Shown piece by piece: positions 34,113-47,381 of a stretch of 64,000 nt of DNA. This stretch comes from Rutpela maculata (taxonomy: Eukaryota; Arthropoda; Insecta; Coleoptera; Cerambycidae), in assembly GCA_936432065.2 (NCBI GenBank), contig OW386286.2, positions 117,019,519 to 117,083,518 of the forward strand, in the 5' to 3' direction. The notes below the pieces were generated by a model. The model did not search any database and was not told the origin of the DNA. It worked only from the letters and a program-made list of their open reading frames with translations. Position numbers and translations under genes: made by a program. Every line of letters starts with the position of its first letter. Positions within the stretch are counted from its first letter, which is position 1.

Positions 34113-34249
34113 CTTGTGAAAAGTACAATGGTGTAGATTGTACTAATTGTAAACCTGCGGAAGATTTAATAGATACTAACGGAACAAATGAAACTTTGGA
34201 AGTTGACGAAACAAATTCATTTGATGAGTCTACAATATTTATACCTTAA
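34113..34249 (+). CDS. Possible 3' terminal exon of an unknown gene
   Basis: I do not recognise this protein. The frame ends ...CEKYNGVDCTNC, followed by an acidic, Thr/Asn-rich tail (TLEVDETNSFDESTIFIP) and a TAA that overlaps AATAAA, a possible polyadenylation signal. A candidate 3' splice site, CATTGCACCTCAG, precedes 34113. The open frame itself runs from 34031, but the part before the splice site looks like non-coding AT-rich text with TTTCTC tracts. The composition of the tail, with balanced codons and acidic residues, is unlike the by-product ORFs nearby. No neighbouring exon is visible, so this could equally be chance. Confidence 0.3.
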
Positions 34250-36320
34250 ATAAAATAAGTGTTATACTTGTAACTATGTATATAAACTTATTTCAATTCT
34301 TTGAATCAGTTGTCCCATTTTTATCATTACCAAATATGAATTGTGAAAAACAAAAATTTTCCGGAAAACTTTCACATTTTTAATCTAAAAATTATATTGA
34401 ACCTTTAAAAATGGTATAGCTATATAGGTTCCATATGTTTTTATAATAATATATATAGTTCACGCTCATTTTTTGAATTTTCATGTATTTTGTAATGTGC
34501 AAAAAATGTAGTACATTATTTATCGTGAAAAACTGCCTGCAACTCGGAAAATTAGCAAGTTACAAAAACATTCCAAGAGACAAAAAATATTTAGAAGTCC
34601 TCAATGCATAACGTTTAAATTTTTTCAAATTTTTAAGTTACTTATTTTAGCGGTGAAAACACACGTTACAGGGGATCTGCAAATAAAAAAAGGCTTGTAT
34701 TTCGATGATATATTCACCTGAATTTTTTCAGATTTTTTTTTCAACTTTTACATTTTCCCTCCCCCACTTTTATGGATTTTGGAGTGGCCATATCTCGAAA
34801 AATATGCATTTTTAGAAAAAATTCATAAGAGTAAAAACATATTATTTTGGGTCAAAAAGGTAAAAATATTGTTTTATTACATTTTTGACCTAATTCTACA
34901 AGTTGCGGAACCCCTTCCGATCATCTCCTACTCTAATCTTTTTTCAACATTTTTATTAACTTCATTACAAACACAACAAGGTTTCATCAAAATCCATTCA
35001 TTAGCACTCAAATTAGATGTTATGGAATTCAGATATATTTTATACTTTGATATGACAGAAAAAATTACATAAATAGAGTGTTTTTAATTTTAATTTATTA
35101 CTTATATTCCTTAAATTAACGGACGGAGCTATAGTTTCCTAATATCATTTGTTAAATCCGTTAAATAGTTCAATTGAAACAATTTCTATAAAATTGCATG
35201 AAAATAAAATTATTAAAATTCAACATAAATATTTAATAGTTTAAAAACTATATATTTTGTGCATTGATTTATTTGATTTAATCAAATATCAATTTAGTCA
35301 AAAAATCCTTATAATCACACATAATGCTAGAAATCCCGAAATTACATAGAGAATTAAAATGATTCTTTGTACCAAAGTAAATTTTTTTAAATGGGACCAT
35401 ATTGGTAACAAGGTAGTACTACCATTAAGAAGGAAGATATTGATAAGCTAAGCTAACTTTGCATATCTGACAGGTACAACTGAAATTACCGTCCATATAT
35501 AATTGAAGGGTAAGATGTAACTAAGGTGGTTTTGAAAACAGTGAAATATTTAGCTCATCAAACTGTTAGGTCGGCTTATCGATATTTTCATTGTATTACT
35601 TCCTCCACGTATTGGAGGTTTTTGACGAGTGTTGAGACTTAAAGAAAATGACATTTTTGATGATGGCCATAAAAAAGTATTATTTAAATTTTTTGCAGAG
35701 ATTAATGTAGAGATATTTACTAGAAATCGGGCAAAAACGCACTACCGCCTCTACGTTTTCCACCTCCTACGTCCCTCAGGCCGGTAATTTACTTAAAACA
35801 TGTTAACCTGCATCTGTCATTTTTTTTTTTTGTTAAATGCTTATCACTGAGATAATAGACATTTTAGACACATAGTACCTTATATGACGATGATGAAAAT
35901 TTGAAGTAGAATCTAAAACTAAAATAATATACAGGGTGTATCACTTTTAATTTGATCCACTCAAAAATACCCATTTGTGGCTAACTTGAATCTGTCGGAA
36001 GCAGAAACTCCTAAAAGTGCTTGCTGTAAAAAATATAACGTAGAGGGCGCTCTAGCACAGTATAATAATACACAATCCGTGCATGCCACAAATATTGTAG
36101 AAAGTACCACACGTAAAACTATGCATTTCTGGCAACATTTCACACATTTTGCCTTTTGAGAAAATAGTCGATTAACTTATTCTCTATGATAACGATTATT
36201 GTGAACCGTGACGGATAAATGGTCCCCCGAAGGATTTATAATAGATAGTCCGCTAAAATATGATGAATCACAGAGTTCTGGTGGATAAAGACTCTGGCAT
36301 ACGCGTGTATGTATGCCACA
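34250..36320. other. No gene seen
   Basis: AT-rich. An ATACAGGGTGTATCAC motif at about 35931, typical of transposon ends, is the only structure noticed. Confidence 0.4.
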
Positions 36321-36378
36321 GATTTGGAGTATCCCAGAAATGAGTTTGATGCACACACAGGTCTCCATAAATATGACG

Positions 36379-36433
<55 letters not shown>

Positions 36434-36555
36434 TTTTTCAAAAACAACTTTTTTGGGTTCCTGGGACCTCAAAACGTAAAGATTTGATGTTATCTCAATT
36501 TTCGATTTTGGACTAATTGCAGTAACCTCCCACAATTTTATTGTGGGGAGGTTAA
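36321..36555. repeat. Dispersed-repeat 3' part with AC microsatellite and hairpin end
   Basis: An AC run at 36385-36429 is followed by a block TTTTTGGGTTCCTGGGACCT and ends with AACCTCCCACAA and TTGTGGGGAGGTT, a strong hairpin at about 36525-36555. The layout suggests the end of a transposon with a microsatellite inside. Family not identified. Confidence 0.5.
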
Positions 36556-37019
36556 AAAATACGGCGAAATTGTTGTATAAAACACTCACATAAAGCAATA
36601 CAAAAAATCACTGAAAAGGCCCATTATCAAACAAAACCATTGACACCAACGAGGTTTAAAGTATAGAGGGGCAATCCCAATTCAGTATACGTACGGTTTG
36701 TTTGGTCATACAACAACCGCCCGAGGGACGCAGTGGGGGTGAATTTGTTGGCCCTAGTTGCAGTGGAGTGTACTGCTTTAAGGGATACAATTAACGAATG
36801 AACATTGTTTTTTATTGCTGTTCTATTATTAGTTGAGCTCAAATTCATTAGTCAAATTACTGTAGAAGTAGTAATAAATTAAATTATATTTGAAAACGGA
36901 GTAAATGCTGTTCGATACATTTTTAAAATATTCGCAAATTCCATAACGTTAAGTTGAAGTGACGCCGATGGTGGACTAGTTGCTTGCCAAGGTTGAATAT
37001 GTTCGGGCCGTGTGTATCC
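36556..37019. other. No feature seen
   Basis: No gene or element boundary is supported. Confidence 0.4.
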
Positions 37020-37445
37020 TTACCAAATACATAAGAATACACTGGTATAGTCCGCAGGACTTTTTTCTTTGGGGGAGGGGGGGTGATTTTTGGGGAGGTC
37101 AAAAACGAAATAAATCTGGCAATTCTAACTTCGGTCCAAATACATAAGGATACACTGATTCTGGTCTGTAGGCCAGACCACTTTTTTTTTGTTTTGGGGG
37201 TTAGAGGTAAAAAACGAGCGAATCTGACAATTCTGACTTCGGATTCAGTTTCAGAGGGTCCAAATACATAGGGGGTGCACTGGTATGGTCTACAGGCTAG
37301 ACCACTTTTTTGGGAAGGTGTATTTTTGGGGTTAGGAGTGAAAAACGAGCCAATATAACAATTCTGACTTCGGATTCGGTTTCAGCGGGTCCAAATACAT
37401 AAGGATACACTGGTCTGGTCCGCAGAGGCCAGACCACTTCTTTTT
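37020..37445. repeat. Tandem repeat with a period of about 115-130 bp
   Basis: About 3.5 units, each opening TCCAAATACATAAGGATACA, with CTGGTC..CAGGCCAGACCAC, a T run, a G run and AAAAACGAGC, and ending TGACAATTCTGACTTCGG. Unit starts lie near 37020, 37133, 37259 and 37391. Non-coding. Confidence 0.8.
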
Positions 37446-37464
37446 TGTGTGGCTGTGTTATTAT

Positions 37465-37887
37465 TAGGGCTCGACCGCATGGCAGAATTTTGCCGATGGG
37501 CCGATGTATATAATATATAAGTCTTTAATCTATGGGCCGATGGCGATGCAGATACCGATGTTTTTACTTGAGCATCGGCCGATGCCGATGGCTGATGTTT
37601 GAATTCAGAACTTAGACAATAGACATCAATCAACATGTTCAAAAATAAAAAGAATGATATTAATTGCACAAAAACGGAAACAAAGGTATATACATTATAA
37701 AAAAAACATATAACAGCTTCCTAAAATAATCTAAATAATAAACATTTCATTCCCAACAGAGACTTTAAGTATGCAACCCATAAAAAAATCCATCGGCACA
37801 ATCGGCCTTATATTTTGCAAATGGCCGATGCCGATGGGTGAAATTTTGTACCATCGGCGCCGATGCCGATCCATCGGTCGAGCCCTA
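37465..37887. mobile_element. hAT-type MITE with TAGGGCTCGACC ends
   Basis: A 423-bp element; ends TAGGGCTCGACCG and CGGTCGAGCCCTA, TSD GTTATTAT perfect on both sides (37457-37464 and 37888-37895). Subterminal regions are rich in CCGATG/CATCGG words, probably transposase binding sites. No transposase. The 8-bp TSD supports hAT. Confidence 0.88.
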
Positions 37888-38221
37888 GTTATTATTAAAG
37901 TATGAAAATGATATTCCTGTAAACCTGCAAATAAATTATTTTTTATAATTAGAAATATTCAAACTAATTTAATTTGAATTAAATCCGAATTAATCAATAT
38001 AATAATAACGCATTACTAGTATACCACGCTAAGACTGAATTCTTACAGCACCTCAGCGGAAATATGAGTGGTACAAATTTCTATCAGGAAAATTATATCT
38101 CCTAAGAAAACACATACAATAAAAAGAACACATGGAGCAAAACTCAAACACGGGTATACAGAGTCACAACTGCCCTTGAGTTATTAAACTGTTAGTCGAG
38201 AAAAACAAACCATCAAGGGGC

Positions 38222-38880
38222 CTGACCAAGCAGCTGTCATACTGCCAACGATGACATATGGAGTTAAAAACACGGCAATGACAACAGAAGTTTTGAAAAG
38301 AGCTGTAAGGGACATCATCCAACTACTCACAAAAACAACAAGACGAAAATGGCGACATAAAACATCAACACTAGGGAAGACAATTACAAACAGGATAGAA
38401 ATGTATGTAATGAAGTACTGGGGACATGTTCAAAGAAGGGATCCAACACATCTACTGAAGAAAGCGATAATACTGAACGGCAACAAACTAAAAATAGGGA
38501 GATCATGCTACACGTGGAGAACAACAATCGAGAGGATAATTAATGAACTAGGAAAGGACCGAAAGCATACTGGGAAATAAAAGCGAGGGATAAAAATTAA
38601 TACCACAAAGAAACTGCAACAATATGCTCTACCAGAATCAGAAACAGAGGAATCAAAAGACTTACAAGAAGATTTGTAGAAGCAGAAACACAAAAAGAGG
38701 AGCATGAACACTCCATATCGCCCATCCCACACACTCCTGTACCATCCGTCATGTGGCTCCCGCTGCTGACAACAAGCATGACTCAAATCCAACCCAGCAT
38801 GCACGTAGCCGGCCCGGCGGTATATCCTGGAAGTGGCAACAATGCCTACTGTCGGCTGGTAAATCAATCAATCAATCTAA
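38222..38880 (+). pseudogene. RTE-like LINE, C-terminal ORF fragment and 3' end
   Basis: A frame of about 109 codons (38251-38580), preceded in frame by AVILPT, reads TMTYGVKNTA, LKRAVRDI, TNRIEMYVMKYWGHVQRRD and SCYTWRTTIERIINEL. This is the layout of the C-terminal region after the reverse transcriptase of RTE-like LINEs (TYGAETW, LKWxWAGHxxR, GRPxxRWxDDI). Text continues through frameshifts to VMWLPLLTT, and the element ends at about 38875 in AATCAATCAATCAATC. Short tetranucleotide tails are typical of RTE-clade elements. The 5' part is missing. A copy of the last 150 bp lies reversed at 47150-47310. Confidence 0.7.
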
Positions 38881-38929
38881 TTGTTATACTTATAATTTTA
38901 ATCATCACCTGATGATATCATTTCGATTT

Positions 38930-39262
38930 GCGAAACCGCTAATTTGCGCCAGAAATTTTTCAACTTTCAATAATATTTACGGCGAAAGTATGCGCTCTAG
39001 AGAAAATTGTGAAAGAGAAAAGTTGTTTCTTTTTTTATGTAGCATATAACATGTATTTTTTCAGATCTTTGTATTGAAAAATTTTTTTTTGCCAAATTGG
39101 AAATACTTTTTTATTTGCGAGAAAAATCTGAAAAAATTGAAGTATATTCTACATAAAAAAAGAAACAACTTTTCCCTTTTACAATTTTCTCTAAAGTGCA
39201 TACTTTCGCTATAAAAAAATTATTGAAAATTGAAAAATTTGTGGCGCAAATTGGCCTCGGAG
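38930..39262. mobile_element. Foldback element with arms of about 140 bp
   Basis: The left arm (AATTTGCGCCAGAAATTTTT, GCGAAAGTATGCGCTCTAGA, AGTTGTTTCTTTTTTTATGT) pairs with an inverted right arm (ACATAAAAAAAGAAACAACT, AAAGTGCATACTTTCGC, TTGTGGCGCAAATTGG). Loop about 50 bp. The ORFs that run out of it rightwards are not recognisable. Confidence 0.8.
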
Positions 39263-42124
39263 TAAAAAATTTCAAAGAGCAAAAGATTGATATTTTTTGG
39301 CGTAGAATTGAAATCCACTATAAAAAAAACATGTTACCCTATAAAAACCCCATTGTGCCATTATGTAGAGCCCACAAAGCTGAGAAACTTTTGCCTCAAA
39401 CTTTTTTTGATTGGAGTCAAAAATTATTTGAGCCATATCACAAAAATGGCTGCCCCTGAGCCGCTGCAACCCGGATTGCTATGACCGACTACACACGTTC
39501 AGAGAATGACTTGATAAGCATCCCCTCCAATTTTTTACTCTCCAGCTTATGTGTTCCATTATTGTCGGTGAGCTTTATTGATCGATTTTTTTCAAAAACA
39601 ATAGGACTTTTTCTCTAGCTAACCTAATTTACTGTCCAAATTTCAAATCTATCGAACTTTTCTGCCTTAAGTTATCATGCTTACAACAATGTGACGGATA
39701 GACAGGCAGATGGATATTCTGAAAGTTGTCCAAAATTCGATCACTAACACTCTGATACGAAATTTCTTTCTTTACCAGCGATATTTACAACTTTAAAAAT
39801 ATACCGGTTAAATGCAGTATACTCTTCGTTTTCTTATTTGAGAAGAGTATAATAATAAAAAAAAACTGTTCATCATGCTACGTGGGAGTGGGAGGGTGCA
39901 TCATGGGAGCATTTAGTACAGGCTGGTATTTTCGATCTTCCCTGTGGCCATGTTGTCAAATTGTCTAGTGAATAATGAAAAATCTTGTTGGGTGTTGGGT
40001 ACTGCAATGACACCAGACACATTTTGTTGCCGTCTATGTAACCTTGCAAGAAACAATATAATTTTGTTACAAGAGATACTGAAGAGCATACAATTTGGTC
40101 ATTTAGTTTAAATTGTAATATTCCAATATTTTTGTAAGTAAATAAAATAAAATAGTCCTTTTTTAAAAGTGGCTTAAAATTCTTCAGCAGAACATTAACT
40201 GTAGATATTCAGAAAACAATTTTTTAAGTAATTTCTGTCCAATCTAAATTATAAAACTACAAAACATCTATATCAAATACTACGACAGCTGATAACTGCT
40301 CAGCAAATATTTATGTTAAATATATGAGAATTTCAATTAATATTATATCTCTTCATTTACTATAAATACACGATAACTTCTTTGTAGACCTGCCCCTTGG
40401 TATGAGACGTGTGCCCATTGTCAACATTTTTCTTTTAAAATTCACTTTGTATTCGTATGGGTAAAACGTAAAGACGTTCGTATGGTTAGTTGGTTCTGTT
40501 TTTCTTTTTCATTCTATAGATAATAGTAATCTGAACATATGGCTAATGAAAAATACTCAAGTCTAATCCAAACAGGAAAAAAAAATTGTAATTTTTTCAC
40601 ATGGTATAGAGTCAAAAATCTAATATTTAGAATGTACTTGTATATATGGTCTTTTTTCTTATATTAATTTAATTCTATATTCTGTCATTTTCTTAATATT
40701 TTGCATATCGGCTTTATTAACATAATTAACAACATTTCTTCCCTAATACTGATATTGAAGGCGGTTAAATTCCAAATACATTTGGTTTCTTTTTACATCC
40801 TCAAATATTAGGTAATAAGGGTCAATTAACCAGTCGACTATGATACTACATTTCATAATTCTAGTAATAATTACGAAACTTCTCTTTCAATTTTCAACAA
40901 AAGAATTTATTCACCCTATTCAGTGGCCTGTTACTTAACGGCTACATGGAAAAAATAATTGTGATATTTGTTAATAAGCATGCTGAACTCCCAAATGAAC
41001 CGTCATTTCTCGAAAATTTGGTGAACTCTGGAGCTGGTGTACACAATTAATAAAAATTACATAATTATTCGGTTAATCTTACCAATCCAAGTATATAAAT
41101 TATGTCCAAAACATGAGAATAATAAATCATTTGCTTTCATAAAAATCGGTTCAACCTCTCTCGAGTTATACTCAGACAAATAAGATGCAAAAACACACGC
41201 ATATATCTCGTATAACCATGCGATACAGGTTTTCTTTGTCGATAAAGATTTATCGAGATTTTTTTTTTGTGGCTTTGCTTTTATCATTAGCCGATGTCAC
41301 CGAATTAAGCAAATACCACTAGAGATCCTATATATTTTATTCTGTAGCGACAATATATTTATCAAACCTATATCTTATTATTTATTCAAACTATATAATC
41401 TGTATAGCATCTATATCACAAATTTACCTGCTTTCTTTCTTGCTTTTATGCATTAGCTGTAATTTCTGTGTCCTACATTTAGCATATCTATATTATTTCT
41501 AAACACGATATCTATAAAGAATCGTGATTTTGTATAAAGAATCTCTTTATAGATAAGGCAAGAGAACTATATACAGTCTATAAGTTATATCTGTTTATGT
41601 ATTCTAGATGTGCATTTGGTAATCATTAATAATATACGTAATAAGGTATACAATTATATATACCTACTGTCTTTTTGTCGTACTGATTTAAGCATCATGT
41701 CTTTAATATTTAATAATCAGCAAGTGGGAATATTAGTTATCTCAATTTGAAAATAATCTTTATGCAATGTGTACATAATTCATGTAATGAGAAGCAGTTA
41801 TTGAACAATGTAATATATTGTTAAACAACTGCTTCTCGTCGTGTGACAGTTCGATAAAAATATCCCAGTTTTGTTTATTAGAAATTAAATAAGTTCTCAT
41901 TCTTATAAATACAAATGCTACTAACAGCAAAAATTCAGGTTTGGGTACACAAATAAAAAATAGAAAAAAGAGAACTTCAAGGACTTTCACGTGATATTTC
42001 AAATAACGTATAATTGTTTGTTAAAAGTTGTATTAGAAATTCAATTTCACATAATAAAAACTTTTAGTATCCAAAATAACGGATGCAGGATGGTGCAGTG
42101 AATAAATCCCTAGAACAGTTATAG
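39263..42124. other. AT-rich DNA without a recognised gene
   Basis: The text at 39680-39860 (GTGACGGATAGACAGGCAGA to GAGAAGAGTATAATAATA) belongs to a dispersed repeat whose other end appears reversed near 32925 (ATTATACTCTTCGCAACTAG). No exon is supported. Confidence 0.45.
41789..41837. repeat. Short hairpin, 21-bp stem
   Basis: GAGAAGCAGTTATTGAACAA on the left pairs with TTGTTAAACAACTGCTTCTC on the right (two mismatches), with a loop of about 7 nt. It could be a tiny foldback or a small-RNA precursor. The short loop argues against a classical microRNA. Confidence 0.5.
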
Positions 42125-42260
42125 ATAATAATAATAATAATAATAATAATGTCTTTATTTACCAAGATTGAAAAAAAATTAAAGGTACATTCCAATACAC
42201 ATATGGTACAGGCGAAGTTCACCATTTTACGCAAGCGTAAGGTGCTCTACCACTTAACCT
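42125..42260 (-). mobile_element. LINE 3' end with trinucleotide tail
   Basis: On the minus strand the sequence reads CACCTTACGCTTGCGTAAAA, then TTGGTAAATAAAGACATT followed by about nine ATT repeats. AATAAAGAC followed by a short tandem tail is a common LINE 3' terminus in insects. Only the 3' UTR is present. Confidence 0.5.
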
Positions 42261-43663
42261 GTAAATAACATAGGCATTGCAGGTTGGAGTCCTACCGATG
42301 GCAATTGGTAAAAAGGTAAGTAAAATGAATTTAATAAACTAATAAATATTATAATTTGCACACAGCTTTTGTGAGAATTAATTGGAGTATGGCAAAGAGT
42401 ATTAGATATAAGAGCACATTACAAGCGAACTTCGCCCAAATAAAGACCTGTTATTATAATATGTGTATGTAAATACATTGATGCTAACACTACCTATATT
42501 CTTTATTTACAGAATAGAGAACTTGCATATTTTTTTAAATTTCATTAGGGTGTTTATTTATATGGAAAAATAGGCTATGCCAAATATCAGCCCTTAAATC
42601 GCAATATTAAATTTGTAACAAATAATTAAAGTTGTAATTGCTAGCTATTAGTTTCATACGAGGCTATGACATCATGGCGTCTGTCGAACGGAGAACAGAA
42701 AATGGTGGACATTGCATTCGTATTGGTACTGAGATTAAAAATTGTAGTGGTGGCGTCTGTTTATGCTTTTGTGTTTATTTTACGTTTCAAAAAGCCCTAA
42801 TAATGGCATATACTTATAAACATTACACCCAATTTTTACAAAGACTACACAAATAAAATTTTGTATACATACATAATGCATTTATATTAACTGAATTTTG
42901 TATAAATTGCATACTTATTTTATTCTAAGTAACAAAAAACATAAGTTTTGTGCTTCGTTTTGTTTTGTCCAAGACACACTCTCTCTACAAGTAGCAGGAT
43001 AGTTGTCAGACAAAAGAATAAATATAGTTCTGATCTCTTTTAGTTTGTAGTTTATACTTAAAACCCAAATATTTTTTCTATTTTGAAGATGTTTATTACT
43101 ATACTAGTAGGTTTAAAACAATGTGTTATTTAATTATCTGAATTATCCTTGGACTTATTTAAATTTTAAAACAAGAATGGAATAAACTAATATATCTACT
43201 TGCTAGCTTTAACGCCGCAAACTTCACCAAGAGGGAAACATTCCATGTTTTTTATAAAAGATGCCACCATAAACAGATCCACAGTGGACAAATTGTCCGA
43301 TTGTCCTTTCGAAAACCTTCATTGGTCATTTGAAACAATATATACACTTCTAAAGCATTGATAATTAATAAATTAGCAGCCAATATTTGTAAACACAATA
43401 ATATCGACTAAGTTCTAGTATAGTCTGACATATGTCAGCACACCCCGTTTACATCACAGTTAATGGCGGTCTGTAACAAGAATAGCTTAAATTATGCAGA
43501 CTTTAATAACTTATATTTAATACAAGGAATTGAAAAAGTATAAATAAATGATTATATTTCTGCCAAAATTTAGAAAGACTGCATGTGTAGAAAATATAAT
43601 CAATAACGTACATTATTATTAGAAAACACGGGCAGATCTGAAGATCCGCAGTATTCAGGCCTG
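42261..43663. other. No gene seen
   Basis: AT-rich. The ORF of 72 codons at 42638 has no recognisable feature. Confidence 0.4.
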
Positions 43664-43936
43664 TCAGCCCATTGTAGATTCGCGACATTTAAGATCCCTA
43701 GAAAAGACAAGTGTTTTCCATGAAGGAGAGCAGTTCTGCGGCTGTAGAAACTGCCTTCGGAAACACCTATACCTTGACGCTTCTATTGGCACACAATGGC
43801 ATAGAATATAAGTGATGGTTTCATTCCCCACTCCACACATCCGACAAGTAGGATCATCTTTCAACAACATTGTATGCAGGTGCTTGTTCAGAGAACAATG
43901 TCCTGTTATCAGAGGCCATCCATCCATCTCAATCAT
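43664..43936 (-). pseudogene. LINE ORF2 C-terminal zinc-knuckle fragment
   Basis: A 90-residue minus-strand frame with LITGHCSLNKHLHTMLLKDD, then CRMCGVGNETITYILCHC. A GHxxLNxHLxxxGL segment followed by CxxC and a downstream HC pair is typical of the region after RNase H in R1/Jockey-group LINEs. Upstream RT sequence was not found, and the frame ends in unrelated text, so this is a short relic. It is not clearly connected to the LINE tail at 42125. Confidence 0.7.
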
Positions 43937-46288
43937 TCTCTATCGAGCTCAAGCAGCTACTTTACAGTAGAGTCAGTCGAAGACTCCTATATATGTAACC
44001 TCGACTGGTTCATTCCTGAGGTCTGAGCGCAATAATTGTTAAATTATGCCAAAACTTTTTTTTGGTATCTGGATGTTCATGGGTCTTTATTAATTTTTCA
44101 GCAACATAAAGCTATGATTTGGAATTTTATAGAACGGAGTTTAAATAAGGTGTTTTCTTTGAACACACTTCATTGCTTATCTGTTCTAGACAGATGTGCT
44201 CTCCATAACCAATTTAGTCTCATAGCATTTCCAGTGAAAGCCGCAACATACAAGTCTTTATGGTTTTAAGTTTTTTACATATTAATCCACGATTTCCATG
44301 CTGTAGGTACAAATAAAGAAATTTTGATGTTCACATTCATAACGGTAATGAAGCAGAAATTATATCAGAGTCTCAGCTACTTTCTGCATTACATTAGTGT
44401 CATAATGTATACTTAGAAAAAGAGCTTGTCTAAATAGCTACCAGGAAAAATAGGTTGTACTAGCTCTAAGCTTATGTTTATGTAGTTATATGTTTGCATA
44501 TTTTTCAGAATAAATCAACCTAATAGGACCAATGATTTAATAATATCTCATGAATCTTTGCCAAGACCATAAATTCTGAGCCACTTTCCCAATTGGACAT
44601 CAAAACTTTTTTTGTAATATATTTATTTTTATATGATTAAATAAAATAAATAAAACACCAATAATGTATATTATCTACAAACAAAATTACAATATAAATA
44701 CATGATGGAGGTGACCTCGATTTTTATTAATAAATGAAAAAGAAAATAAGCAATTTGTTCAAACATTAAAAACTATTCTTAAAGCTAAATAAATTATGTC
44801 AATAACTCGAAGTTATAACCACAATAACAACTAAACTCTATACAGGTTTTAAACAATGTATTATTTTAAATATACATTTATTATTATTGCTTTACCTTAG
44901 GCACTTAGCAAATACAATTATTTTTTATACTTTATTTATATTAGTAACAGTTGTAGACGGAAATATCATATATTTACATGAATCATAAAAACCTTTGGCT
45001 CCTAGAAGCTGTGAGATTTTATTACAGCTAGCTCTCGCTCATTTTGGGCATTTCATTTAATTTTAAAAAATGAGTAAAATATTCATTATGATTTGGTCAA
45101 GCGTGATTTCGTTCATACATAGGAAAATGTGTATAGCATTTTCTACATAAATGATTATAACAATGAGATATATAAATTGTTTGAAATATTAAAATCAAAC
45201 TGTTGTCAATAAGCTCAAAAAAGTTTGCTTTTTTAAACTTTTGAAACTGGAGGAAGAGAAACAACTAAATTCCACACATTCTTCTCAACCACGAGTGTAT
45301 ATTTCAAATTTTAAAATTAAAAAATATGATGTCTACTCAAAAAGTTCTTTCCAAAGATATGACGTGTATATATTCAAAAACAATTTATTTTTCTAACTTT
45401 TGCATATACTGGAGAAACATAAGAACAACCGACCTTTGTGATCATTCTTTTTGCATTGTTGATGCAAATTGCACGCATATAACATTTGTGGTTTAAAAGT
45501 TGGAAGGTGATGAGTGATGACTCACGGACAGCAATATAGCCCTACGGAACCCTAAAAATGGTAATGTACAGTTTAAATTTACCCATTTGTTTCTCTTAAT
45601 TAATACAAAAAAATGGCATATAAATTAGACAACTCCCAAATCTGAATTTCCAACTGCCAGAAAAGGATAACATTTTTAAGAAAAACATAGACATTGGTGA
45701 GGTCAAAAGTTGGAACAAATAAAATTGATATCTCAGTCATGTGGTTATTTGTTTTTGACTATCAGTTTTTTTGGAGTGCGTTTAATGCGAAAATTAATAC
45801 TTAAGTTTGTTAAAAAATGATTATATACTTGCAAAAAATTTAGTTTTACTTTAAAGTTTAGTTCAGCTTCACATAAAAAAATATTACTGCCTAATGATAT
45901 TGAATTTATAGAGAACGAAAAAGTCAGTGTTAATTATACATATCTTAAAGTGGTAAGACTTTCTTACTTAAAGTACTATTGAGTCTTACATACAAATAAA
46001 ATAACGGTAATTAGAATTGCCCATGTTGAAATTATCGCTTTAAAAGATATATCACTAGGATATATTAATTCCAGTCTGGAAGCTCATATATTTTTCTAAT
46101 TCTTCACATATACAGTGCACTCCACTTATTATGGCTACATCTCAATATTTTTATTTTTTAAACCAAGAGATGAATTGCTTAGGAAAAGAATTCGCATAAT
46201 CCATCAGGAGTACGAAGGAAAGGTAACTATTTATATTCCATAAGAAGTCAAAAATTCCCTATAGACACCAATAGGATAGCTAAACAAA
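43937..46288. other. No gene seen
   Basis: AT-rich, no recognisable exon or element end. The ORF of 77 codons at 44036 has no homology that I recognise. Confidence 0.45.
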
Positions 46289-46878
46289 CAGTGGTGGCTG
46301 GTGAAATTTCAATATTTTTTTCTCGTCTGTGGCGCATGGGATCCAAATTTGGGAAATAACATCTAGAGAAGCACTTCTCTAATGACCCCTAAAAAAATTT
46401 GAAAAAGCAGTTTGCGAAAAAATTTTTGAAAATTCGTTAGCCTCCCCTGGGTCTAGGGACTCCTGTTTATTTTTATTTTTTTTTGTCATATGCATCTGAC
46501 TTTTCATAAAAATACAACAACAGATTTTGGAGTTTATGAAAATATTTTAATTATTAACTGAAATACAACGAATTGAAATATTGTAATTTGTTAAATTGTA
46601 AATTACAAAATTTCGATTCATTGTATTTCAGTTAGTAATGAAAATATTTTCACAAACTCCAAAATCTATTGTTGTATTCTTATGAAAAGTCAAATGCATA
46701 TGACAAAAAAAATAAAAATAAACAGGAGTCCCTAGACCCAGGGGAGGCTAACGAATTTTCAAAAATTTTTAGAGGTCATTAGAAAAGTGCTTCTCTAGAT
46801 GTTATTTCCCAAATTTCGTATGGGTCCCATGCGCCACAGACGAGAAAAAAAATATTGAAATTTCACCAGCCGCCACTG
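46289..46878. mobile_element. hAT-type palindromic MITE, copy 3
   Basis: A 590-bp member of the same family as 9703-10323 and 28382-29005. Ends CAGTGGTGGCTGG and CCAGCCGCCACTG, perfect TSD TAAACAAA (46281-46288 and 46879-46886). The right arm lacks about 35 bp (after AAAAATTTTT at about 46770) present in the left arm. Confidence 0.93.
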
Positions 46879-47149
46879 TAAACAAATAAAGATAGATTCA
46901 GAGCTAAGAATAGTTGAGAAATGTCTGGAGGAGCATACATGGCCCAGTAACACAGAAGGCAGCATAAAATCATATTTTGCCAGAAGAGATGAAATAACCT
47001 TGGAAAACAACACATTGATATCAGATCATATGGCGATTATACCAAAAAAATTGCGTAATTAACTTTTCTGTTAATAACGTCACACGACTCGACGAAAGAA
47101 GTTCCTGGAACAACTATGTTCGGTAAAAGCATAAGAATGAGATTTGTAT

Positions 47150-47310
47150 ATGGGTTGATTGATTGATTTACCAGAGTGCGGTAGGCATTGCTGCCACTCC
47201 CCTGTATACCTTATACAGCTGGGCCTGCTATGTCCACGCTGGGTTGGATTAGGGTCATGCTTGTTGCCAGCAGTGAGAGCCACATGGCGCATGGTAAAGG
47301 TAACATACAT
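47150..47310 (-). mobile_element. RTE-like LINE 3' end, reversed
   Basis: On the minus strand it matches 38740-38880: CATGTGGCTCTCACTGCTGG, AACAAGCATGACC, CCAACCCAGC, GGAGTGGCAGCAATGCCTAC, then AAATCAATCAATCAA as the tail at 47154-47170. A 5'-truncated insertion. Confidence 0.75.
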
Positions 47311-47381
47311 AGGTAACAACGATAGTGTTATAAGTGTAAGTAAGATAGCAGATAGAGTAAAATGGTATCGAATGAGAACTG

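Noticed and set aside
42127..42151. A CRISPR-like short repeat array
   Set aside because: It is a simple AAT microsatellite forming a LINE tail; no spaced direct repeats of CRISPR type occur anywhere in the window.
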